In this document: one piece after another, positions 53,743 through 62,093 of the stretch
How the letters are laid out: each line of letters starts with the position of its first letter
Position numbering within the stretch: the stretch's first letter is position 1
From: Idiomarina sp. X4
GTDB taxonomy: Bacteria; Pseudomonadota; Gammaproteobacteria; Enterobacterales; Alteromonadaceae
NCBI RefSeq assembly: GCF_002808045.1
Contig: NZ_CP025000.1
Span: 2,552,717 to 2,616,716 of the forward strand
Length of the DNA stretch: 64,000 nt
Direction of reading: 5' to 3'
Position numbers and translations under genes: made by a program
Notes under the pieces: model-generated
Seen by the model: only the letters and a program-made list of their open reading frames with translations
Database searches by the model: none
What the model was told of the DNA's origin: nothing

Positions 53743-54551
53743 GCCATCTACTGGAAGTGAAAAATCTGGGAAAAACCTACCGCCCTCGCAAAGCGTGGCC
53801 ATGGAGCAAAAAATCCGTGGCGATTGAGCCTTTGTCTTTTCATATTGAGGCTGGCGAAACACTGGCGGTCATGGGGGAGACAGGCTCTGGAAAATCAACA
53901 CTGGCTAAGATCATTGCCGGCGTTGATAGCCCCAGCTCAGGCGAGCTCTGGTTGAATGGGCAAAAGCTCCATAACCAGCATTATCAGCAGCGTTGTCATA
54001 ATATTCGAATGATTTTCCAGGACAGCGAAAACTCATTGAATACGCATTTGACGCTTCGTAAGCAACTCGAAGAGCCTTTAAAATTTAACACCGACTTAAC
54101 CGCGCAAGAACGCAATGAAAAAGTCGATATAGCTCTCAGGCGCGTGGGAATGCTGACTGAACACGGTGAATTCTATCCGCATATGCTGTCGAGCGGTCAA
54201 AAGCAGCGTGTTTGTATTGCTCGGGCTATCATTCTGGAGCCTCAGATTGTCGTTGCCGATGAAGCCTTGGTTGGGCTCGACCCATCCGTTAGAGCTCAAA
54301 TTATTAACCTTATGCTCGATCTCCAGCAAGATATGGGTATTTCGTATATTTTAGTGACCCATTCACCGCAAATCGTGAAACACATTGCTGATAAGATATT
54401 AATTTTATATCGTGGTAAAATGATCGTGTTTGATAAAACAGACATAGTACTAGGTGATGATCAGCAACCTTATGTTCATCAGTTGCTGCATGACCACTTA
54501 AATAAGCAGATTAAATTCAAAAGCGACAAAGCAAAAAAGATCGCTGACTAA
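53739..54551 (+). CDS. sapF: SapF-type ABC transporter ATP-binding protein
   Basis: 270 residues, second ATPase of the Sap transporter. Walker A GETGSGKST (about 46-54), Q-loop MIFQDSENSLN, signature MLSSGQKQRVCIARAI, Walker B IVVADEALVGLD (a variant of DEP), H-loop ILVTHSP. The Asp-Glu-Ala instead of Asp-Glu-Pro matches SapF of enterobacteria as I recall it. Overlaps sapD by 4 bases; putP follows after 24 bases. Confidence 0.94.
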   Translation: MSHLLEVKNLGKTYRPRKAWPWSKKSVAIEPLSFHIEAGETLAVMGETGSGKSTLAKIIAGVDSPSSGELWLNGQKLHNQHYQQRCHNIRMIFQDSENSLNTHLTLRKQLEEPLKFNTDLTAQERNEKVDIALRRVGMLTEHGEFYPHMLSSGQKQRVCIARAIILEPQIVVADEALVGLDPSVRAQIINLMLDLQQDMGISYILVTHSPQIVKHIADKILILYRGKMIVFDKTDIVLGDDQQPYVHQLLHDHLNKQIKFKSDKAKKIAD

Positions 54552-54575
54552 AAACCAAAACAACAGGAGTTTAAT

Positions 54576-56105
54576 GTGGAAACAGGTACTCTGATATCAC
54601 TAGCAGCGTATTTTATCGTCATGCTAGGTATTGGTCTTTACGCCTACAAAAAGTCAACTGACTCAGTATCAGGTTACATGCTAGGTGGTCGAGGCCTCGG
54701 TCCTGGCGTTACCGCGTTATCTGCGGGTGCATCTGACATGAGTGGTTGGATGCTGATGGGCTTACCCGGTGCAATTTATGTCTCAGGTGTCTCGCAGCTG
54801 TGGATTGCAGTGGGTCTGGTCATTGGCGCGTATCTTAACTACGTTATCGTAGCGCCACGCTTAAGAACCTATACCGAAGTCGCAAACGACTCCATCACTA
54901 TTCCCGATTACTTTGCAAACCGCTTTAATGATAAAGGCCGCAGACTACGTATATTCTCGTCGGTGGTTATTATCATATTCTTCACCTTGTACACTTCTGC
55001 CAGCTTGGTTGCCGGCGGTAAGCTATTCGACAGCTCGTTTGGCATGGATTACACCACGGGTCTATGGGTAACGGCCGGTGTGGTATGTGCTTATACCTTA
55101 TTTGGCGGTTTCTTAGCCGTGAGCATGACCGATTTTGTACAAGGCTGCATCATGTTCGTTGCTCTGGTCCTGGTGCCTATCGTCGCCTTTGCTGAGCTTG
55201 GTGGTTATAGCAGTGTTGTCGGTCAGGTGAGTGAAATAAATCCTGACTTCTTAGCCTTTTTTAAAGACGGCGCAACCGGCGAAATACTGGGTACCTTAGG
55301 TATTATCTCGCTGCTTGCATGGGGTCTTGGTTATTTTGGTCAGCCGCACATTATTGTGCGTTTCATGGCAATTCGCTCAGTCAGTGATGTAAAAGCCGCA
55401 CGCCGCATTGGTATCTCGTGGATGACGGTATCTATTATCGGTGCTATGGCAACGGGCTTCGTCGGCATTGCTTATGTTGCGGAAACCAAAATGAGCTTGC
55501 CGGATGCTGAAACTATCTTCATCATTTTCTCGCAGTTCTTATTCCATCCATTAATTGGTGGTTTCCTGCTAGCCGCTATTTTAGCCGCTATTATGAGTAC
55601 AATTTCTTCACAGCTACTGGTTAGCTCGAGCTCGCTGACAGAAGACTTTTATAAAGCTTTCTTACGTAAAGATGCTAGTGAAAAAGAACTGGTATTCGTA
55701 GGTCGCATGTCAGTATTGGCTGTTTCGTTAGTGGCTATTTGGTTGGCATGGAACCCAGAAAATACCATTCTAAGCTTAGTCAGTAACGCATGGGCTGGCT
55801 TTGGCGCCGCATTTGGTCCTGTGGTTATTCTGAGCTTGTTCTGGAAACGTATGAACCGTAATGGTGCGCTCGCCGGTATGCTGGCAGGTGCTATCACAGT
55901 GCTATTCTGGATTTACGGTCCAACTTTCGGTGGCGAACAGCTATCTGCTTACGTCTACGAAATTGTACCAGGCTTCATCTTATCTACACTGGCTATCATC
56001 ATTTTCAGCAAAGTCACTGCTGAACCAGAGAAAGAGCTACAAGATAAGTTCGAAGAAATGGAAAGCGTTATCGATGATTACTATCACGGTGACAAAAAAG
56101 GCTAA
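54576..56105 (+). CDS. putP: Sodium/proline symporter
   Basis: 509 residues of the solute:sodium symporter family, about 13 membrane helices. Sodium and proline site regions are SAGASDMSGWMLMGLPGAIYVSG (about 49-71) and WGLGYFGQPHIIVRFMAIRS (about 250-269), as in E. coli PutP (502 residues). The start is GTG 54576: AGGAG lies 6 bases before it, while the ATG two bases earlier is in another frame and reads only six codons. It lies 24 bases after sapF and could be read through from the sap operon. No putA in the window. Confidence 0.95.
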   Translation: METGTLISLAAYFIVMLGIGLYAYKKSTDSVSGYMLGGRGLGPGVTALSAGASDMSGWMLMGLPGAIYVSGVSQLWIAVGLVIGAYLNYVIVAPRLRTYTEVANDSITIPDYFANRFNDKGRRLRIFSSVVIIIFFTLYTSASLVAGGKLFDSSFGMDYTTGLWVTAGVVCAYTLFGGFLAVSMTDFVQGCIMFVALVLVPIVAFAELGGYSSVVGQVSEINPDFLAFFKDGATGEILGTLGIISLLAWGLGYFGQPHIIVRFMAIRSVSDVKAARRIGISWMTVSIIGAMATGFVGIAYVAETKMSLPDAETIFIIFSQFLFHPLIGGFLLAAILAAIMSTISSQLLVSSSSLTEDFYKAFLRKDASEKELVFVGRMSVLAVSLVAIWLAWNPENTILSLVSNAWAGFGAAFGPVVILSLFWKRMNRNGALAGMLAGAITVLFWIYGPTFGGEQLSAYVYEIVPGFILSTLAIIIFSKVTAEPEKELQDKFEEMESVIDDYYHGDKKG

Positions 56106-56129
56106 ATAACAACAGGCCTTAAACCTATA

Positions 56130-56160
56130 AAAAGACCAGCCTATCGTGCTGGTCTTTTTT
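56130..56160 (+). terminator. Intrinsic terminator after putP
   Basis: Stem AAAAGACCAGC / GCTGGTCTTTT with a 7-base loop, followed by a T-run (TTTTTT). It closes the pspF-sap-putP direction of transcription. Confidence 0.92.
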
Positions 56161-56213
56161 GTTTCTAACTGTCGGTCTATAGTGAATACAACACAGTTAA
56201 CAAGGTAAACACT

Positions 56214-57923
56214 ATGGCACGACTGAATATTATTGCTTCAGCCGCTCTCGCTTTTGCATGTGCGGCATCTACCCTGCCCGCTGCGGCCAGTGACCGTATT
56301 ACCGGTCATCACTTTGCCACTCGCTCGGAAGCTATGGCACCAACGGCAATGGCGGCGACGAGTCAACCGTTAGCCACTCAAGTCGCACTGGATATTATGC
56401 AGGAAGGCGGAAATGCGATTGATGCCGCCATTGCAGCCAACGCAGTACTCGGCTTAGTTGAACCGACCGGAAATGGTATAGGTGGCGATTTATTTGCCAT
56501 TGTATGGGATGCCGAATCAGAAAAACTCTATGGACTCAATGCCTCAGGCCGTTCTCCAAAAAGTTTGTCGCTGAAGTACTTTAAAGAAAACGGCTATGAG
56601 TCAATTCCTCCTCGTGGCGTACTACCGCTATCGGTTCCTGGTGCCGTCGATGGCTGGTTTGAACTTCATGACCGTTTCGGTCAATTGGACATGAAGAACG
56701 TGCTGCAACCGGCTATTAACTACGCAGATTCCGGCTTTCCGGTGACTGAAGTTATTGCCTACTACATGGATCAAAACGCCGCAGTACTCGCTGACCAACC
56801 CGGGTTCGCTGACGTGTTTATGAAAGACGGCGACGTCCCTGAAAAAGGCGAGCGCTTTAAAAACCCCGACTTAGCTAACACTTACAAACTGTTGGCCAAT
56901 AAAGGTCGTGACGCATTCTATAAAGGCGAAATTGCCCGTACTATCGACGAGTTTGTCGAGAAACACGGGGGCTTTCTGTCATATGAAGATTTAGCAGAGC
57001 ATGAATCGACTTGGGTTAACCCTGTTTCTACTAATTATCGCGGATATAATCTTTGGGAGTTACCTCCTAACACCCAAGGTATAGCAGCGCAGCAAATACT
57101 CAATATACTTGAGCAATATGACCTGAGTGCCATGGGCTTTGACAGTCCTGAGTATATTCATCATTTTGTCGAGGCTAAGAAGCTGGCATTTGAGGATCGT
57201 GCAAAATACTATTCTGATCCAGCATTTAACGATGTGCCGGTAGAAGGTTTATTAGATAAAGGTTACGCCAAGGAGCGCGCTGAACTCATTAACCCAAACA
57301 AAGCAGGCCGCTCATACGAGCCGGGTAATCCACCGACTGAAGGCGATACCATTTATTTAACAACCGCTGACAAAGACGGCAATATGGTCTCGCTCATTCA
57401 AAGTAACTACCGGGGGATGGGCTCAGGAGTGACACCAACAGGCCTAGGCTTTGTTTTGCAGAACCGCGGCGAACTGTTTGCACTGGATGCGAATCATCGC
57501 AATGTGTTTGAACCAGGCAAACGCCCTTTCCACACCATCATTCCCGCTTTTGTGACCAAAGACGGGAAACCATTAATGAGTTACGGCGTTATGGGCGGCG
57601 CCACACAACCTCAAATGCATGCACAAATCCTCATTAACCTGATTGATTTTGGCATGAACCTGCAAGAAGCCGGCGATGCGCCTCGCATTTTGCATACAGG
57701 TTCAAGCCAGCCAACTGGCTCTGTCATGTCCGACGGCGGTGTTGTCAGTCTGGAAAACGGCTTCTCTAAGAACACTCGACGCGAACTGATAAAAATGGGA
57801 CATACGCTGCAGGAAGCAGTCGGTCCTTATGGCGGCTATCAGGCTATTTGGAAAGACCACGAACAGGATGTTTATATTGGCGCCTCTGAAAGCCGCAAAG
57901 ACGGGCACGCAGCTGGCTATTAA
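56214..57923 (+). CDS. Gamma-glutamyltransferase family protein (copy 2)
   Basis: 569 residues with a cleavable signal peptide (ALAFACAASTLPAAAS), not a lipobox. GGT fold: ALDIMQEGGNAIDAAIAANAVLGLVEPTGNGIGGDLFAI; LWELPPNTQGIAAQQILNIL. The autoprocessing Thr is probably that of GDTIYLTTADKDGNMVSLIQSNYRGMGSG, where the usual Thr-Thr/Ser-His is replaced by Thr-Ile-Tyr; the small subunit ends with GVMGGATQPQMHAQI. This is the more divergent GGT group, often annotated as acylase-like, so the gamma-glutamyl specificity is less certain than for copy 1. Confidence 0.88.
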   Translation: MARLNIIASAALAFACAASTLPAAASDRITGHHFATRSEAMAPTAMAATSQPLATQVALDIMQEGGNAIDAAIAANAVLGLVEPTGNGIGGDLFAIVWDAESEKLYGLNASGRSPKSLSLKYFKENGYESIPPRGVLPLSVPGAVDGWFELHDRFGQLDMKNVLQPAINYADSGFPVTEVIAYYMDQNAAVLADQPGFADVFMKDGDVPEKGERFKNPDLANTYKLLANKGRDAFYKGEIARTIDEFVEKHGGFLSYEDLAEHESTWVNPVSTNYRGYNLWELPPNTQGIAAQQILNILEQYDLSAMGFDSPEYIHHFVEAKKLAFEDRAKYYSDPAFNDVPVEGLLDKGYAKERAELINPNKAGRSYEPGNPPTEGDTIYLTTADKDGNMVSLIQSNYRGMGSGVTPTGLGFVLQNRGELFALDANHRNVFEPGKRPFHTIIPAFVTKDGKPLMSYGVMGGATQPQMHAQILINLIDFGMNLQEAGDAPRILHTGSSQPTGSVMSDGGVVSLENGFSKNTRRELIKMGHTLQEAVGPYGGYQAIWKDHEQDVYIGASESRKDGHAAGY

Positions 57924-57951
57924 AGAACACGTTTAAAAGCTTGGGCGCCGC

Positions 57952-58932
57952 TTAACCGCGGCGCTCTCTGTATAACTCAATTTCATCCATGATCAAATCA
58001 CGCATCCGTGTAGTCGTGTCATAACCAATATCAATAGCCTCCTGCCCACGATAAAACTCCATAATACCGATGTGGCCAAGTTTGGGCTGCACTAAAATAT
58101 CCGGCGGATCGCCCGCCATACGAGCCTTAGTAATACGCTCCTGCATAATATCAATAGAACTTGCCATGACACTAAACATACCTGGCGCTTTATGCCCGTT
58201 ATTTCTAAAACGCTCTTTGAAGCTATCCAAATATTCTTTGCTACCTGACCATAGGTTATCGAAAAAGCCGTTTTCGTTATCTTCGTCATGGCTATGTGGC
58301 ATGCCTTTTTCTTTCTCAAGCTGCTCGGCTTCCGTTTGGGGTGGAATACTCCGTGCACGTTTCTCCATGGCTTTTGCATTGAGTTGTGAATTTAGGTGTA
58401 CCGCTATGACAAAATCAGCTCCTAATGCGCGACACAGTGAGACCGGTACAGGATTAACCAGCCCACCATCAATTAGCCAACGTCCGTCAAACGCCTTGGG
58501 AGAGAGAACGCCTGGCATGGCGCAAGAAGCTCGGGATGCGTCATATAAGTCGCCCTCTCGAAGCCAAATCTCCCGACCACTGTATAAGTCGGTAGCCACC
58601 GCACCATAGGTAATCGGTAGATCTTCTATATTTCGTTGTCCAAACGCCTCCCGCGCATGGTTAAACACTTTTTCGCCACCAATAATACCGCCTTGGTTAA
58701 AACCAAAGTCCAGTAGATTGAAAACTTCCCAGCGACTCATGCCCTGCACCCATTGCTCAATTTCAGCCAGGCGGCCGGAGGCATAACCCGCTCCAACTAG
58801 TGAGCCAATGGAAGTACCTGCCACCATATTAATGCGCACACCCATTTCTTCGAGGGCTTTAATAACCCCAATATGTGACCAACCACGAGCCGCTCCAGAG
58901 CCTAGAGCTAATGCAACTTTCACTTCCGACAT
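57952..58932 (-). CDS. rssA: Patatin-like phospholipase, RssA family
   Basis: 326 residues. Patatin catalytic dyad: Ser in MVAGTSIGSLVGAGYASG (about 36-53, G-x-S-x-G) and Asp in WLIDGGLVNPVP (about 153-164); the oxyanion-hole glycines are in ALGSGAARGWSHIGVI (about 9-24). E. coli RssA is about 300 residues, next to rssB; here no response regulator is adjacent. Substrate unknown. The stop codon is inside a 7-bp G/C inverted repeat (57945-57964). Confidence 0.92.
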   Translation of the reverse strand: MSEVKVALALGSGAARGWSHIGVIKALEEMGVRINMVAGTSIGSLVGAGYASGRLAEIEQWVQGMSRWEVFNLLDFGFNQGGIIGGEKVFNHAREAFGQRNIEDLPITYGAVATDLYSGREIWLREGDLYDASRASCAMPGVLSPKAFDGRWLIDGGLVNPVPVSLCRALGADFVIAVHLNSQLNAKAMEKRARSIPPQTEAEQLEKEKGMPHSHDEDNENGFFDNLWSGSKEYLDSFKERFRNNGHKAPGMFSVMASSIDIMQERITKARMAGDPPDILVQPKLGHIGIMEFYRGQEAIDIGYDTTTRMRDLIMDEIELYRERRG

Positions 58933-59011
58933 GTGATTTTTCCCACTTTTTTAATTTGTTTAAGTATCGTACTATGATTACTGAGTTTTCAACAACCTAC
59001 CTGAGCTATCT

Positions 59012-60322
59012 ATGCCCTGGACTGACCGTCAAGTTAACACATCAAGCACGCGACCCAATGACACCCGTACCCCATTCCAGCGAGATAAAGCCAGAATATT
59101 GCATAGCGCCGCATTTAGACGGCTGCAGGCAAAAACTCAGGTTATGTACGTGGGTATGCACGACTTTCCAAGAACTCGCTTAACCCACTCATTAGAGGCC
59201 AGTCAAATTGGCGCAAGTCTTATTGTTCATTTAAGTCACCAACACCCAGAGCTTTCAGCATCTCTTGAGTTTTCAGAACCATTATTAGAGTCTCTGTGCT
59301 TAGCGCATGACATTGGACATCCGCCTTTTGGACATGGCGGTGAAATTGCTTTGAACTATATGATGCGCAATAACGGTGGCTTTGAGGGTAACGGCCAAAC
59401 TTTCCGTATAGTCACCAGACTTGAAGCCTACACGCCAGAGCATGGCATGAATTTAACCCGTCGTACTTTACTCGGGCTATTGAAATACCCTGTTCTAGCC
59501 AGCCAGGTTCGCCGCGAACAATTACCTGAAGATGTCAGTAACTTTAAGCATTTACCGACCCGGCAATGGTTGCCCCCTAAAGCCTTATATAACGATGACA
59601 CAGCCCAATTAGACTGGGTGCTTGCCCCATTATCGACTAGTGACAAACAAGCCTTTCAGTCACTTTCAGCAGAGCCACAAACCACTAAACACGGCCGCAG
59701 CGCTTTAAAAAGCGTTGATGCGTCTATTATGGAAGCGGCCGATGATATTGCCTATGGTGTACATGACCTAGAAGACGCCATAGTTGTTGGTCTTATTCAG
59801 CGTGAGCACTGGATGAAGTATATGTTTGACAGGTTGCAGTCTTTAGAAAGCGCTCTGCCTGACTTTAACGCTGAATCACTGACTCATGCACTGTTTTCCG
59901 ATGATCATTATGAGCGCAAAGGAGCCATTGGTAGCTTGGTCAACCGCCTGGTTACTTCTGCAACCTTGATAAAAACAGACAACGACTTTGAATGTCCGTT
60001 GTTACAGTACCAAGTTGCACTTGGAGATGCCGAGAAGCAGTTGCTTAATGCATTAAAAGAATTCATTTTTAAGTGGGTTATTCGCAAACCTGAAATGCAG
60101 GCGCAGGAGTTTAAAGGGCAGCAAATAGTCATGGAGTTGTTTGATGTGCTTTCTGTCGAGCCAGAAAGACTGCTTCCAGAAAATACTCGCTTACGCTACC
60201 TGCACGAGCAAGAGCATGGAAACAATGCCCCTCGGGTTATTTCAGATTACTTATCCGGCATGACCGACGCTTATGCGGCAAAACTGTATCAACAACTCTT
60301 TGCAATAAATCCATCAATTTAA
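59012..60322 (+). CDS. dgt: Deoxyguanosinetriphosphate triphosphohydrolase-like protein (HD domain)
   Basis: 436 residues, type-2 dGTPase family. HD motif residues: His in FPRTRLTHSLEASQIG (about 51-66), His-Asp in LCLAHDIGHPPFGHGGE (about 95-111), and the later Asp in MEAADDIAYGVHDLEDA (about 240-256). It cleaves dNTPs to nucleosides plus tripolyphosphate. ATG 59012 is used. Convergent with recA, sharing the terminator between them; no recX intervenes. Confidence 0.93.
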   Translation: MPWTDRQVNTSSTRPNDTRTPFQRDKARILHSAAFRRLQAKTQVMYVGMHDFPRTRLTHSLEASQIGASLIVHLSHQHPELSASLEFSEPLLESLCLAHDIGHPPFGHGGEIALNYMMRNNGGFEGNGQTFRIVTRLEAYTPEHGMNLTRRTLLGLLKYPVLASQVRREQLPEDVSNFKHLPTRQWLPPKALYNDDTAQLDWVLAPLSTSDKQAFQSLSAEPQTTKHGRSALKSVDASIMEAADDIAYGVHDLEDAIVVGLIQREHWMKYMFDRLQSLESALPDFNAESLTHALFSDDHYERKGAIGSLVNRLVTSATLIKTDNDFECPLLQYQVALGDAEKQLLNALKEFIFKWVIRKPEMQAQEFKGQQIVMELFDVLSVEPERLLPENTRLRYLHEQEHGNNAPRVISDYLSGMTDAYAAKLYQQLFAINPSI

Positions 60323-60350
60323 AAGGCCCCGGATACATCCGGGGCCTTTT
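60321..60350. terminator. Bidirectional terminator between dgt and recA
   Basis: AAAAGGCCCCGGAT and ATCCGGGGCCTTTT are perfect complements around AC. G/C-rich core flanked by A and T runs works in both directions. It begins at the dgt stop codon and ends 24 bases after the recA stop. Confidence 0.95.
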
Positions 60351-60374
60351 TACTTTCACCATTAACAATTCAAC

Positions 60375-61457
60375 TTACAAAACATTGTCATCGCTTGGCT
60401 CTGGAGAGTTTTCTACTTCTTTTGCAGCCGCTCTCTCTGCTTCACGATCTTCTTTTGTTTTCTTTTCAGGCTTAGACAGCAAAAGTTCACGTATTCTGCT
60501 TTCCAATTCATCCGCTATTTTAGGGTTTTCTTGCAAGAACTTCATTGAGTTTGCTTTGCCCTGGCCAATTTTATCGCCTTTATAGCTGTACCAAGCCCCC
60601 GCTTTATCAACCATCTTGTGTTTAACACCCAAGTCAATCAACTCACCCTCTTTAGAGATGCCCTTACCATACAAAATTTGGAAGTTTGCTTCTTTAAACG
60701 GAGGTGCAACCTTGTTCTTAACCACTTTCACACGAGTTTCGTTACCGACAACTTCATCACCTTCTTTCAAGGCACCCGTACGGCGAATATCCAAACGAAC
60801 AGAGGAATAAAATTTCAGTGCGTTACCACCGGTTGTGGTTTCCGGGTTACCGAACATCACACCAATTTTCATACGAATCTGGTTGATGAAAATACACATG
60901 GTGTTCGACTTTTTAATATTTGACGTTAATTTACGAAGCGCTTGTGACATTAAACGAGCCTGCAAGCCAACATGACTATCACCCATTTCGCCTTCTATCT
61001 CGGCCTTAGGTGTTAAGGCAGCTACCGAGTCAACAATCACAACGTCAACAGCACCGGAACGAACCAACATATCGCAAATTTCCAGTGCTTGCTCTCCCGT
61101 ATCAGGCTGAGACACAAGCAAGTCATCTACGTTAACGCCTAGAGCTTCAGCGTAGATAGGATCGAGTGCGTGCTCGGCATCAACAAAAGCGCAGGTTTTC
61201 CCCATTTTTTGGGCTTCAGCAATAACTTCTAAAGTCATTGTCGTTTTACCACTGGACTCCGGTCCATAAATTTCTATGACTCGTCCAAAGGGTAAACCAC
61301 CAATGCCAAGAGCAATATCTAGCCCTAACGAACCTGTTGAAACAGAGGCAATATCCAACGTCTGGTTGTCACCCAACCGCATGATAGATCCTTTACCAAA
61401 TTGACGTTCAATTTGCCCGAGCGCTGCATCCAACGCTTTTTGACGATCATTGCTCAT
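60375..61457 (-). CDS. recA: Recombinase RecA
   Basis: Strand-exchange recombinase and coprotease for LexA. 360 residues (353 in E. coli). Walker [10 protein letters not shown] at 65-73, catalytic Glu and Asp in [14 protein letters not shown]1/L2 loops with [19 protein letters not shown] and [28 protein letters not shown], and an acidic C-terminal tail ([12 protein letters not shown]). Two perfect SOS boxes lie immediately upstream, overlapping the promoter. Confidence 0.99.
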   Translation of the reverse strand: MSNDRQKALDAALGQIERQFGKGSIMRLGDNQTLDIASVSTGSLGLDIALGIGGLPFGRVIEIYGPESSGKTTMTLEVIAEAQKMGKTCAFVDAEHALDPIYAEALGVNVDDLLVSQPDTGEQALEICDMLVRSGAVDVVIVDSVAALTPKAEIEGEMGDSHVGLQARLMSQALRKLTSNIKKSNTMCIFINQIRMKIGVMFGNPETTTGGNALKFYSSVRLDIRRTGALKEGDEVVGNETRVKVVKNKVAPPFKEANFQILYGKGISKEGELIDLGVKHKMVDKAGAWYSYKGDKIGQGKANSMKFLQENPKIADELESRIRELLLSKPEKKTKEDREAERAAAKEVENSPEPSDDNVL

Positions 61458-61475
61458 TTTAAGCTCCGCATTAAT

Positions 61476-61515
61476 TACTGGTTTTATACACAGTATACTG
61501 TACGTTTTTACAGTA
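61476..61515. promoter_or_regulatory. Two abutting LexA (SOS) boxes at the recA promoter
   Basis: Two 20-base TACTG-N10-CAGTA sites, at 61476-61495 and 61496-61515, lie end to end with no gap. Each keeps all ten outer bases of the LexA consensus. The proximal box starts 19 bases before the recA ATG. E. coli recA has one box. Confidence 0.92.
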
Positions 61516-61519
61516 TCAA
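61492..61519 (-). promoter_or_regulatory. recA sigma-70 promoter
   Basis: On the minus strand: -35 TTGATA (61519-61514, 5/6) and -10 TATACT (61497-61492, 5/6), 16 bases apart. The upstream SOS box fills the spacer and the -10 spans the junction of both boxes, so LexA would exclude polymerase. Confidence 0.75.
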
Positions 61520-61564
61520 GTGTTCATTAAAAAGTTTTATAAAGTGACAGCTAACTTACTGTAA

Positions 61565-62062
61565 TCAAAGCTGATTTATTGCCTTCGTTAGGACTTCATC
61601 GATGGTTTGGCTTCTCACCTTTTGTCTATTCCCCGCGAACGTTTGCGACCAAACCTCCTCGCAACCGGGTCCAACTAAAGCCATCCAAACCAGTCCCACC
61701 GGCTTCTCGACAGTACCACCGCTGGGCCCTGCCACACCACTGACCGCAATAGCCCAGGACGTATTGCATTGAGCCTGGGCGCCAAGTGCCATTTGTTTCA
61801 CACACTCCGCTGACACAGCCCCATCTTTTTCAAGCGTTCTCTGACTCACATTCAGTAGCTGTCGCTTGAGGTCGTTAGTATAGGTGATTAATCCGCCATT
61901 AAACCAAGCAGAACTTCCCGCCACTTCCGTAATAGCGTATCCTATTCCTCCTCCGGTACAGGACTCTGCAGTGGCAATTGTTTGCTGTTTTTCCAACAAG
62001 CATTGACCGAGCTGTTCCGCGAGTTCTAAGGTTTGCGGCGTAATAACTGTGGTTGTTACCAT
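61565..62062 (-). CDS. pncC: Nicotinamide-nucleotide amidohydrolase PncC (CinA C-terminal domain)
   Basis: About 165 residues from ATG 62062 (GGAG 8 bases upstream). Deamidates NMN to nicotinate mononucleotide, recycling NAD. CinA C-terminal domain only: [43 protein letters not shown] and [28 protein letters not shown]. The frame is open upstream, but that extension covers mutS on the other strand and is not needed. Gene order mutS-pncC-recA is common in gammaproteobacteria. Confidence 0.95.
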   Translation of the reverse strand: MVTTTVITPQTLELAEQLGQCLLEKQQTIATAESCTGGGIGYAITEVAGSSAWFNGGLITYTNDLKRQLLNVSQRTLEKDGAVSAECVKQMALGAQAQCNTSWAIAVSGVAGPSGGTVEKPVGLVWMALVGPGCEEVWSQTFAGNRQKVRSQTIDEVLTKAINQL

Positions 62063-62093
62063 AACATTGGCTCCAGATAAAAATAACTCAACT

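Noticed and set aside
57945..57964. G/C-rich 7-bp hairpin containing the rssA stop codon
   Set aside because: No adequate T-run on either strand; it may help end transcription of the convergent pair but is too weak to call.
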